From assembly GCF_005116505.1 (NCBI RefSeq), contig NZ_SWBR01000001.1:682001-746000 (forward strand): 64,000 bases of DNA. Reading direction: 5' to 3'. This DNA is from Pedobacter polaris. GTDB lineage: Bacteria; Bacteroidota; Bacteroidia; Sphingobacteriales; Sphingobacteriaceae. The notes under the pieces were generated by a model, which did no database searches, was not told the DNA's origin, and worked only from the letters and a program-made list of their open reading frames with translations. Within the stretch, counting starts at the first letter, position 1. Every line of letters begins with the position of its first letter. Shown in pieces: positions 24,942 to 33,118 of this stretch. Made by a program: the position numbers and the translations under genes.

Positions 24942-25922
24942 ATGAAGTCTAAGAACTCCTGTTTTTTTATATTTATCACATCAATCTTATTTTTTGCAGG
25001 ATGCAATTCTGACTCAAAGGTTGAAGCTCGTAAAACTCCTAAATCCCAAACAGAGATTGAAGACCTACCAGAAAACAACCTTAAATTCAAAGATGTTAAT
25101 GGCATTCGTTTTTTTGAGGTTAAACGCCGTTTTAAAAATGGCGTTTCGTTTAATAATGATGGCTTCCAACAAATCCCTACATGGATCATTCAATTTAAAG
25201 CACCAGACACGATGCTTGCTTATAGTCCTGAGAAGAAAAAAATGGAGTCATTCTATCTACACCATGATCATGGAAGGATTTATAACTTCGCCAGAGAGTA
25301 TTTTAGGGTACGGATCATTTCAAAAGATAGCTTGGTTTTACAAAGAGTACAAGTTGATGCCATGAAAATAGCTGGTGACGATGATCCACGCTCTGATGTA
25401 TATTCTACCTATTACTCAAAAAAAATTATTGATAAATTAAACACAACAATTGGCGAACTTCAAAAACCAACAAGCAGAGATACGCTATTTATAAAAGATC
25501 TCAGTCTTAAAACATATAAAGACCCATCAAATCCTACTGTTGCATTCCCGGCTACATCCCCAGTTGTTTTTGTTCCAAATAGTAAAAATGTTAGTGTAGA
25601 AAAGATAAGTACGGCTGATGAACTAAACAATAGAAAATCTGCCGTTGATTATTTTTATCCCTACTATAAGATTGTCATCAACAAATCTTACAAAGATTTT
25701 GTCTATAATTTTTCTGTTGTGGTTGACGCAAATGGAAAAATGTACGTAACAAAAGGTTATGAGTTTGTACTACCAGAATATAGAGAACAAAGGAAAAAAT
25801 TACTGCAAGGCATTGCCGATATGTATCTTAGCAATCTTTTTTACATTACACCTGGCAAAACTCTAGGTATCCCTCATTCAAGCGAAATTTCTCTAAAAGT
25901 AATTGGCAGAACAGGAAATTAA
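24942..25922 (+). CDS. Hypothetical lipoprotein, 326 aa
   Basis: I do not recognise the family. The N-terminus is a lipoprotein signal ending at Cys21 (FFAGC), followed by a Lys/Glu-rich spacer. The mature part is mixed alpha/beta with conserved-looking patches (FYLHHDHGRIY, DFVYNFSVVVDANGKMY) and no membrane segment. The C-terminal part contains IADMYLSNLFYITPGKT. It lies 37 bp after the phosphodiester glycosidase gene on the same strand, so the two may share a transcript. The cold-shock gene follows. Confidence 0.75.
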   Translation: MKSKNSCFFIFITSILFFAGCNSDSKVEARKTPKSQTEIEDLPENNLKFKDVNGIRFFEVKRRFKNGVSFNNDGFQQIPTWIIQFKAPDTMLAYSPEKKKMESFYLHHDHGRIYNFAREYFRVRIISKDSLVLQRVQVDAMKIAGDDDPRSDVYSTYYSKKIIDKLNTTIGELQKPTSRDTLFIKDLSLKTYKDPSNPTVAFPATSPVVFVPNSKNVSVEKISTADELNNRKSAVDYFYPYYKIVINKSYKDFVYNFSVVVDANGKMYVTKGYEFVLPEYREQRKKLLQGIADMYLSNLFYITPGKTLGIPHSSEISLKVIGRTGN

Positions 25923-26018
25923 ACTCTCTTTAAACTTATATTTATCAAAAAATGAGGTATTTGCAATTATTAAATATTAATTATGTACATTGCACACTTA
26001 ATTATTAAATACAATACA

Positions 26019-26210
26019 ATGCAAGAAGGAACAGTAAAATTTTTTAATGTAACTAAAGGTTTCGGATTTATTATCCCTGCAAACGGCGATAGCGAAATTT
26101 TTGTACATTCAACAGGCCTTATCGATGAAATTCGTGAAAACGACAAAGTTGAATACGATGTTGAAAGCGGTAAAAAAGGCTTGAATGCCGTTAATGTGAA
26201 AGTAATCTAA
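26019..26210 (+). CDS. Cold-shock domain protein
   Basis: A 63-residue single-stranded nucleic-acid-binding OB-fold protein. Both RNA-binding motifs are present: RNP1 KGFGFI and RNP2 IFVHST. I start at the ATG at 26019 (MQEGTVKFFN), which is the usual family N-terminus. An in-frame ATG at 25983 would add 12 residues (MYIAHLIIKYNT) with no counterpart in the family, so that stretch is more likely leader RNA. The gene ends in a strong terminator. Confidence 0.93.
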   Translation: MQEGTVKFFNVTKGFGFIIPANGDSEIFVHSTGLIDEIRENDKVEYDVESGKKGLNAVNVKVI

Positions 26211-26230
26211 TTATTATCATATTTACCAAA

Positions 26231-26258
26231 GCCTCGACTCAAATCGAGGCTTTTTTTT
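26231..26258 (+). terminator. Rho-independent terminator of the cold-shock gene
   Basis: GCCTCGA (26231-26237) pairs with TCGAGGC (26244-26250), followed by eight T. Flanking A residues can extend the stem. It separates the cold-shock gene from the convergent GDPD-GH16 gene. Confidence 0.9.
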
Positions 26259-26268
26259 GCATAATTTT

Positions 26269-27786
26269 TTATTTCTGATACACCCTAACATAATCTACTT
26301 TCATTGTAGCAGGAAAGATTTGGTCATCTATTCCTTGTTTCCCTCCCCAGTTACCACCTACAGCAATGTTTAGTAGTAAATGAAAATCTTGATCAAAAGG
26401 CCATTCTTCCATTCCTTTTCTACTGTTTTTAAAGCTGAAGTATTTATTACCATCCATAAAAATATCTATGTGATCTTCAAACCATTCCATAGCATAAACA
26501 TGGTATTCAGTGTAATGTGTATCAGATTTAATCGCCTTTCCTACCTGTGTATTAATAGTGTGGTTAAATGATTTTGTATGTACTGTCCCATGGATAGAAT
26601 CTGGTGCAAAACCAACATGCTCCATCACATCAATTTCGCCACTTGCAGGCCAAGAACCATATTTCCAATTAGTAGGCAACATCCAAATTGCAGGCCACAG
26701 ACCTCTTCCTTTAGGCAGCATTGCCCTAACTTCCAACCGCCCGTATTTCCAATCGAATTTTTTTCGAGTAGCCAAACGTGCCGAGGTGTATGCCATGTTT
26801 TCTTTATCCGTTTTGCGAACAGTAATATTTAGGCTTCCTTTTTCAACCTTAGTGTTTAAAGTATCTGCCTTTGTATAAAATTGTTTTTCATTGTTCCCCC
26901 ATCCATTTCCTCCAACATCATAAGTCCAATTTTTTGGATCAGGTAATCCCTTGCCGCCAAACTCATCAGCCCATTTCAATTTCCAACCACTTACTAATGG
27001 AGCGTTTTTAATCATTTCAAATGTTAGCTCAGGCTCATTCGTGGTAATATATTCAACCTCATTAGCAATTAAGTAGGATATTTCCGCAGGAAGATTTGCA
27101 GTCCAACCATTAACTGTCATTCCGAGCTTCTTAAATCTTGTTATGTAATCTGCATTTTGCTGATAAACCGAGAAATGATAGTCTACTCCACTAAAACCGT
27201 CTGCTTTCATTTTTTCTGGTTCAACATTTCCTGTTAAGTAAGCTACTTTAGCGTTTGGTTCATTCTTAATAATGTAAGTGCAGATATCATATCCAAAACT
27301 GATATATTCTACCCAGGCCTGTGCTTTTAATTTCCGGACCATTTGAAGTGCCTTTTCTGTTAAAAGCATATCTCTTTCTTTACCTAAGTTTTGAGGTTTA
27401 ATCTCTAAAATTAACTTGGTTTTTTTCTGTTTCATCCCTGTTTTCAAATAGTTTTCTAAAGTAGGGATCGTTTCTCCGTTTGAAAGTTTCTTCTCTAACA
27501 ATTGCTTGTAAGTAGATTTGGCTATACTAGTGCCTAAAAAAGTAGCATCATGGTTAACCACAATTATACTATCTAAAGTTAAGTGAACATCGAATTCTGA
27601 GCCATGGCAGTTTAATTTAAATGCTTGCTGTAAAGCTGCGATAGAGTTTTCTGGTATATTATTTTTCTTCCATGCTCCTCGATGCGCAATTACTTGGTTT
27701 TTATTCCAAGATGTTATTTTCTTTTGTGCATTTGCAATTGTCGTAATTATGGTTATCATTAAAATTGCAATGGTTAACTGTTTCAT
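26269..27786 (-). CDS. Secreted GDPD-GH16 fusion: glycerophosphodiesterase plus family 16 glycoside hydrolase
   Basis: 505 aa with a signal peptide (residues 1-20, ANAQ). Residues about 30-260 are a glycerophosphodiester phosphodiesterase domain: His35-Arg36 (AHRGAW), Glu64 and Asp66 (EFDVHLT), His79 (NHD), plus ILEIKP. Residues about 268-505 are a GH16 beta-jelly-roll with the catalytic signature GEIDVMEH (Glu384, Asp386, Glu389), and flanking blocks typical of laminarinase/beta-1,3-glucanase members. Both active sites look intact, so it is probably bifunctional and periplasmic or exported. The gene stands alone, divergent from the DUF4175 gene. Confidence 0.9.
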   Translation of the reverse strand: MKQLTIAILMITIITTIANAQKKITSWNKNQVIAHRGAWKKNNIPENSIAALQQAFKLNCHGSEFDVHLTLDSIIVVNHDATFLGTSIAKSTYKQLLEKKLSNGETIPTLENYLKTGMKQKKTKLILEIKPQNLGKERDMLLTEKALQMVRKLKAQAWVEYISFGYDICTYIIKNEPNAKVAYLTGNVEPEKMKADGFSGVDYHFSVYQQNADYITRFKKLGMTVNGWTANLPAEISYLIANEVEYITTNEPELTFEMIKNAPLVSGWKLKWADEFGGKGLPDPKNWTYDVGGNGWGNNEKQFYTKADTLNTKVEKGSLNITVRKTDKENMAYTSARLATRKKFDWKYGRLEVRAMLPKGRGLWPAIWMLPTNWKYGSWPASGEIDVMEHVGFAPDSIHGTVHTKSFNHTINTQVGKAIKSDTHYTEYHVYAMEWFEDHIDIFMDGNKYFSFKNSRKGMEEWPFDQDFHLLLNIAVGGNWGGKQGIDDQIFPATMKVDYVRVYQK

Positions 27787-27939
27787 ATATATGGTTTAAA
27801 GCGTTAAAAATAGGGTTTTGAAATAATAGTTACATTTATTTTATGTTAACTTCTTTTAATTAAATCGAAAACGCTTTATCAATAGGTTTATTGGCTATTT
27901 AACTACACAATTTTTTCCTTTATATTCGTTAACTTAACT

Positions 27940-30900
27940 ATGGGTAATAGCTACGACCTTTTAATTGCCAAGATTAATGAATTTACACAAAAGTTTTACC
28001 TTAATAAACTTTTGCGTGGAAGCATTTATGCTGCCGCATGTGTTTTAGGGCTGTATCTATGCTTATTTGTGTTGGTCTATTATACACATCCAGGAACAGG
28101 AACAAAAACCTTTCTTTTCTTTTCATTTCTTATCATCTCTTTGGCTGCCATTGGTTATTGGATTATTAAACCTGCACTTGCTTATTTTAAGTTAAGCAAA
28201 ACAATTAGTTTAGAACAGGCATCTCATTTAATAGGTGATCATTTCTTTAATGTAAAAGACAGGTTGTTAAATACCTTGCAGTTAAAAGCCTTAGCAGATG
28301 ATTCTCCTCAGAACAGCCAATTAATTCTGGCTGGGATCGATCAGAAAATAAGCGATTTAAGACCAATTCCTTTTGCTAGTGCAATTAATTTAAACGATAA
28401 TAGAAAGCGCATTAAATACATTTTATTACCATTAGCCATTATCATTTTCATTGGTGTTATTGCTCCTGCAATTTTAAAGGAGGGAACGAATAGTTTTATT
28501 AGATATAATGAGGCGATTTTACCTACAGCTCCCTTCGAATTTGAGATTTTAAACAAGGCCTTAACTGTTACACAGGGCGATGACTTAACCATTAAGCTCC
28601 AGCTAAAAGGAAATGAATTTCCTCAAGATATTTATATCGAGGATGGCGCAAACACCTACAAGTTAGAGAAAGAAAACATCAGCAATTTCAATTATACTTT
28701 TAAGAATATCCAAAAAAATAAATCCCTTCGCTTTTTTGGCGGTGGATTTAATTCAGCCTCATTTGCAATAGAGGTCAAACCTCGTCCCTCTTTGCTAAAT
28801 ATAAGTGCAAAATTAGTTTATCCAGCTTATCTCAATAGGAAAAATGAGACCCTTAGCAACGTTGGTGACTTGTTAATTCCAGAAGGAACAAGAGTAACTT
28901 GGGAATTGCAAACAGAAAATAGCCAAACTTTAGCTTTTATTTTACTAAATCAAATTTATAATTTAAAAGTAGAAGACAATTCTGCCAACTTCAGTACAAC
29001 CATTAAAAAAAGCGGCACCTATCGGATTGTACCTAAAAACAATTATGTTAGTAATGCTGATTCTTTAAACCACCAAATTGCTGTTATTGCCGATCAATTT
29101 CCAAATATTTCTGTTATAGAATCTTCTGATTCTGTAAGCACAAAAGCTTTATATTTTTCAGGTAATATTGCTGACGATTATGGTTTCACCTCATTGAAAT
29201 TTAAATACAACATTAAAGAAAATGGTAAAACAATAGCTCAACAAACCAAGCTTATTCCTATCAAAAACAACCAAATAGAAAATGCGTTTTTCTATTTATG
29301 GAATTTGAATGAAATTGCCGTTAAACCTGGTCAGTTTTTAGAATACTATTTCGAGGTAGCCGACAATGATGGCGTAAATGGTGCAAAAATTTTTCGTTCT
29401 GAAATTAAAATCTACCAAGCACCTACGCAACAACAAATTGCAGAAAAATTAGCTGAAGGTAGTGAAGCCTTAAAGAAAAAAATGGAATCGACCATTAAAT
29501 TGGCACAGAAGATTGAAAAGGATAGTAAAAAATTAACTCAAGATTTATTGGATAAAAAGCAATTGACTTTTGAGGATAAAAAACAAATTGATCAGCTTTT
29601 AGAAAAACAGAAACAATTGGAAGAAGCTGTAAAAGAAATTAGGGCACAAAACGAAAAAAACAATCTAGAAAAACAAGAAAATAATGCTTTAACCGATGAA
29701 CTAAAAGAAAAGCAAAAACAAATTGATGATTTGTTTAACAATGTTCTAGATGATAAAACAAAAGATTTATTGAAAAAATTGCAACAATTAATGGAGCAGA
29801 ACAATAAAGATTTAACAAAAGAGGAATTGTCTAAAATGCAAATGGACAATAAAATGCTAAAAAATGAACTAGATCGAATTTTAGAACTCTATAAACAATT
29901 AGAGTTTGAACAAAACTTACAAAATAAAATTGACCGCTTGGAAGAAATGGCTAAACAGCAAAAAGAATTGAGCCAACAAAGTCAAGAAAAAAATGCAGAT
30001 GTAAGTGACATTAAAAAGAAGCAAGATCAGCTAAATAAAGACTTTAAAGATTTACAGAAAGAGTTGGCAAAACTTGAGGAAAAAAATCAAGAATTAGAAA
30101 GGCCAAATGATTTCGAAAACCCTAAAGAAGAAACGGAACAGATTGAGAAAAACCAACAGGAAAGTAAGGAAGAACTAAACAAAAACGATAAACAGAAGGC
30201 ATCTCAAAAGCAACAAAAAGCTGGTGAGCAAATGGATCAATTGGCTCAAAAAATGAAGCAAAGTCAACAACAGGGAGAAGAAGAAGAATCAAAAACCAAT
30301 GCAGAAGAGCTGCGCCGTTTATTAGAAAATTTACTAAGTACTTCTTTTGCCCAAGAAAAAGTTATGCTTGCCTTAAGAAGAATGGCTAGCAATGATCCTT
30401 CTTACATTCCGAATGTACAGCAACAAAACACCATAAAAGATAACATGAAGACCATTGCTGACAGTTTGTTTTCATTGAGTAAAAGAGTGCCACAAATAGA
30501 AAGCACAGTAAATGCAGAAGTTGGTAAAATCAATTTAAACATTGAAAAAGCAATAGATTATTTAGGCGATAGAAGAACTGCAGAGGCTAATCGTGCCCAA
30601 CAATTTGCTATGACATCGTTAAACAATTTAGCATTGATGATGAATGAAGCTTTAGAGCAAATGCAAAATGCACAAAAGAATGCTAAATCTGGCAAGGGTA
30701 AAAAAGGCAAACAAAGCATGAAGGATTTGCAAAAAATGCAAGATCAACTCAATCAAAAAATGCAGAATGCCAGAGATAAAATGCAAAAAGAGGGCAATAT
30801 GGGAACTGTGCCAAAAGGACAAATGAGCCAAGAATTTGCAAAAATGGCTCAGCAACAACAGATGATTAGGGAAGCTTTGCAAAAAATAAACAAAGAAGAA

Positions 30901-31257
30901 AATAAAGATGGAAAAGGCGGTTTGGGTAATTTGAACCAGATGACCGAAGACATGAAGAAAACAGAAAATGATTTGGTGAATAAAAGGATTAACGAAGAGA
31001 CAATGAACCGCCAAAAGGATTTAACCACAAAGTTATTAGATGCTGATAAAGCCCAACGTGAGCAAGACCAAGATTCAAAGAGAGAAAGTAACGCAGCGAA
31101 AGAGTTTCCACCGTCTTATAAACAAATGTTAGACCGGTTTAAAAAACAGCAACAAAGCGAGAGTGAAATGCTTCAAAAATTGCCGCCAAATCTAAACTAT
31201 TATTACAAAAACAAAATTGCAGAATATTTTAAATTGCTAAATTCGCCTAATAAATAA
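27940..31257 (+). CDS. Giant DUF4175-type membrane protein with long coiled coil
   Basis: 1105 aa. Hydrophobic segments lie at about residues 24-46, 54-76 and 160-180. They are followed by a beta-rich, probably periplasmic part (about 190-490), then a very long Gln/Lys/Glu-rich coiled-coil region (about 500-800 and 890-1090). The architecture fits the DUF4175 family of Bacteroidota, whose function is unknown. There is no enzymatic motif. The segment MLALRRMASNDPSYIPNVQ separates two coiled-coil blocks and may be the conserved hinge. ybeY follows 77 bp downstream across a repeat. Confidence 0.85.
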   Translation: MGNSYDLLIAKINEFTQKFYLNKLLRGSIYAAACVLGLYLCLFVLVYYTHPGTGTKTFLFFSFLIISLAAIGYWIIKPALAYFKLSKTISLEQASHLIGDHFFNVKDRLLNTLQLKALADDSPQNSQLILAGIDQKISDLRPIPFASAINLNDNRKRIKYILLPLAIIIFIGVIAPAILKEGTNSFIRYNEAILPTAPFEFEILNKALTVTQGDDLTIKLQLKGNEFPQDIYIEDGANTYKLEKENISNFNYTFKNIQKNKSLRFFGGGFNSASFAIEVKPRPSLLNISAKLVYPAYLNRKNETLSNVGDLLIPEGTRVTWELQTENSQTLAFILLNQIYNLKVEDNSANFSTTIKKSGTYRIVPKNNYVSNADSLNHQIAVIADQFPNISVIESSDSVSTKALYFSGNIADDYGFTSLKFKYNIKENGKTIAQQTKLIPIKNNQIENAFFYLWNLNEIAVKPGQFLEYYFEVADNDGVNGAKIFRSEIKIYQAPTQQQIAEKLAEGSEALKKKMESTIKLAQKIEKDSKKLTQDLLDKKQLTFEDKKQIDQLLEKQKQLEEAVKEIRAQNEKNNLEKQENNALTDELKEKQKQIDDLFNNVLDDKTKDLLKKLQQLMEQNNKDLTKEELSKMQMDNKMLKNELDRILELYKQLEFEQNLQNKIDRLEEMAKQQKELSQQSQEKNADVSDIKKKQDQLNKDFKDLQKELAKLEEKNQELERPNDFENPKEETEQIEKNQQESKEELNKNDKQKASQKQQKAGEQMDQLAQKMKQSQQQGEEEESKTNAEELRRLLENLLSTSFAQEKVMLALRRMASNDPSYIPNVQQQNTIKDNMKTIADSLFSLSKRVPQIESTVNAEVGKINLNIEKAIDYLGDRRTAEANRAQQFAMTSLNNLALMMNEALEQMQNAQKNAKSGKGKKGKQSMKDLQKMQDQLNQKMQNARDKMQKEGNMGTVPKGQMSQEFAKMAQQQQMIREALQKINKEENKDGKGGLGNLNQMTEDMKKTENDLVNKRINEETMNRQKDLTTKLLDADKAQREQDQDSKRESNAAKEFPPSYKQMLDRFKKQQQSESEMLQKLPPNLNYYYKNKIAEYFKLLNSPNK

Positions 31258-31263
31258 CCCACT

Positions 31264-31321
31264 TGTCATTACGAACTTGTGAGTAATCTCTTTTAGATTC
31301 TTCGCTGTGCTCTGAATGACA
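31264..31321. repeat. TGTCATT...AATGACA inverted intergenic repeat
   Basis: Inverted ends TGTCATT (31264-31270) and AATGACA (31315-31321) enclose GAACTTGTGAGTAATCT and AGATTCTTCGCTGTGCTC. The same family occurs at 3191-3249 and 47258-47314. It fills the DUF4175-ybeY gap. Confidence 0.65.
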
Positions 31322-31334
31322 AAAATTCCTTCCC

Positions 31335-31766
31335 ATGGCACGCATCAATTTTTTTACCGAAGACCTTACTTATACACTAAAGCACAAAACCATAATTAAA
31401 AATTGGATTGGTTCAACAATCATTTCTGAAGGTTATAAATTAGAAGAGCTTAACTTCATTTTATGTTCAGACGAATATTTGCTGCGTATAAACCAAGATT
31501 ACCTCCAGCATGACGATTATACCGACGTGATTACTTTCGACAACTCAGAAGAGCTTAAAACGATTGTAGGTGATATTTTTATTAGTGTAGAGAGGATTAA
31601 AGAAAATGCAACTAAATTTAAATCAGCTACATTAGATGAATTGTGCCGAGTGATGATTCATGGAGCCCTGCACCTGTTAGGTTACAAAGACAAAACCAAA
31701 GCTGCTAAAGCCTTAATGACGGAAAAGGAAGATTTATATTTGGCAAAGCTTGAGATAGTATCCTAA
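31335..31766 (+). CDS. ybeY: Endoribonuclease YbeY (16S rRNA maturation)
   Basis: 143 aa. Metal-dependent RNase needed for 16S rRNA 3'-end maturation and ribosome quality control. The motif reads HGALHLLGYKDK (residues 109-120). His109 and His113 are present, but the third metal ligand His of the HGxLHLxGYDH consensus is Asp119. As I recall, GYKDK is usual in Bacteroidota YbeY, so this is a lineage trait, not damage. The DDYTDVITFD block also fits. Confidence 0.92.
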   Translation: MARINFFTEDLTYTLKHKTIIKNWIGSTIISEGYKLEELNFILCSDEYLLRINQDYLQHDDYTDVITFDNSEELKTIVGDIFISVERIKENATKFKSATLDELCRVMIHGALHLLGYKDKTKAAKALMTEKEDLYLAKLEIVS

Positions 31767-31796
31767 TTAATCTTTCGCTGCTTAATTGTGATAGCA

Positions 31797-32339
31797 ATGA
31801 GAAATAAAAAAAAGGAAAAACTAGCCGAACAAGAATTTTGGGGAACATTTTATTATATGAATGTTCCTAAACATATAGATGGAATTCCTTTACATGTAGA
31901 ACAAGTTCGTTTCAGATTATATAATCATGTTGATGATGACCACTTAGTGAGAATGGTACAAGGAATTAAATCTGTTGGGCAATTAGACCTTGATGAAACC
32001 TACATTACCAATGCCGGAATTGCAGAATTAGTAAAACTAGATAGCATTACCGAATTAAGGCTTAAAGGTTGTGACAGCATCACAAATGAAGCAATGCCAT
32101 TTATTTGTTCAATTAATGGGCTAGAGCTTTTACATTTGATCGGAACTTCAATAACAACAGCCGGTTTTGAACAAATCGGAAAATTAACCTCATTAAAAAA
32201 GCTTTTGATACGCGCAGACAGAGATGATCCGTTATTAGAAGAAATATATGTTCAGCTTCCAAAAGGATGTGAATTGATCGTAGATTACAAAGGTTATCCT
32301 TTTGATGACAATTCGTCTTTAAAGTCCTTTCTTGTATAA
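31797..32339 (+). CDS. Leucine-rich-repeat-like protein, 180 aa
   Basis: Cytoplasmic by appearance (no signal or membrane segment). The middle part, about residues 60-140, carries repeated LxxLxL-like units (GQLDLDETYITNAGIAEL, ELRLKGCDSITNEAM, ELLHLIGTSITTAGFEQI), like LRRs of the cysteine-containing/RI type. The function is unknown and it may be a protein-binding scaffold. I prefer the ATG at 31797; an in-frame GTG at 31788 would add three residues. It sits 30 bp downstream of ybeY on the same strand. Confidence 0.75.
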   Translation: MRNKKKEKLAEQEFWGTFYYMNVPKHIDGIPLHVEQVRFRLYNHVDDDHLVRMVQGIKSVGQLDLDETYITNAGIAELVKLDSITELRLKGCDSITNEAMPFICSINGLELLHLIGTSITTAGFEQIGKLTSLKKLLIRADRDDPLLEEIYVQLPKGCELIVDYKGYPFDDNSSLKSFLV

Positions 32340-32458
32340 GATCTAGCGCAGAGGCCGCTGTGAGTTAGTATAACAACATTCTAAAGTATCCCAGCAATGG
32401 TCAGCATTTTTAGGATTAAAGGCATCTCACTCATTCCTTATTTGCGATGACGGTAAGA

Positions 32459-33118
32459 CTAAGGAACAAAAATTGCGTAGATCAAATAGCAAATCACCAA
32501 GCCAATAACACCCGTTATAAAGCCTGCTACTCTTCTTTTTTTAATGAAACATAGCAATATTAATCCACTAAGAGAAACTAGAATTAAAAACACAGCTGAG
32601 ATATCTATAATCCAAGACCAGCCAGAACCAGAATCTCTCCCTTTATGCAGGTCATTCATTACTGCAACAAGACCCATTTTAATTTCAGAAACTTCATATG
32701 TTCCTTTTTCTCTATCAATAAAAGCATCACATGAATATGCAGGGCCTTTTAAAGAAACGCTCACTTCAGAATCATCAATTCTAATTTCGCTCACATAGCC
32801 TTTAACATTGTAAGTTTTACGCAAAAATTCTACAATTTCTAGCTTAGCAATTTTAGTCGTGTCTGGATTATTCACCCATTTTACATTCAATGTTCCTTTA
32901 TGCTTAGTTTCAACTTGCTTATCGCCGCCAAACCATGTTGGGTGATTTAATGTTAACCCAGTTACCGAAAAGAAAAGAACAATCGCAAAGCTCACCATAG
33001 AAAGGTAAATATGTAGCCAGCGTGATAGTTTGGCTACTTCTTTCTTCGGATTATTTGCTTTTGTAGCTACTTTCTTCTTAGAAGCAAGCGGTGCGGGATT
33101 ATTTTTTACGGAAGTCAA
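32459..33118 (-). CDS. PepSY-associated transmembrane protein
   Basis: 219 aa with a basic cytoplasmic N-terminus (rich in Lys), a first membrane segment at about 35-56, a periplasmic PepSY-like region (about 60-165), then two membrane segments near the C-terminus. The layout is that of small PepSY-associated helix proteins, often linked to iron uptake or flavin/ferric reductase systems. It overlaps the upstream ApbE-DUF2271 gene by 20 bp, so the two are coupled and probably act together in periplasmic electron transfer or flavinylation. Confidence 0.82.
   Translation of the reverse strand: MTSVKNNPAPLASKKKVATKANNPKKEVAKLSRWLHIYLSMVSFAIVLFFSVTGLTLNHPTWFGGDKQVETKHKGTLNVKWVNNPDTTKIAKLEIVEFLRKTYNVKGYVSEIRIDDSEVSVSLKGPAYSCDAFIDREKGTYEVSEIKMGLVAVMNDLHKGRDSGSGWSWIIDISAVFLILVSLSGLILLCFIKKRRVAGFITGVIGLVICYLIYAIFVP

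Noticed and set aside
25983..26018. Upstream ATG extension of the cold-shock gene
   Set aside because: It adds 12 residues not found in the family; the ATG at 26019 yields the standard N-terminus.
26380..26878. Several plus-strand frames of 60-106 codons over the GDPD-GH16 gene
   Set aside because: They are antisense to a strongly supported two-domain enzyme with intact motifs.
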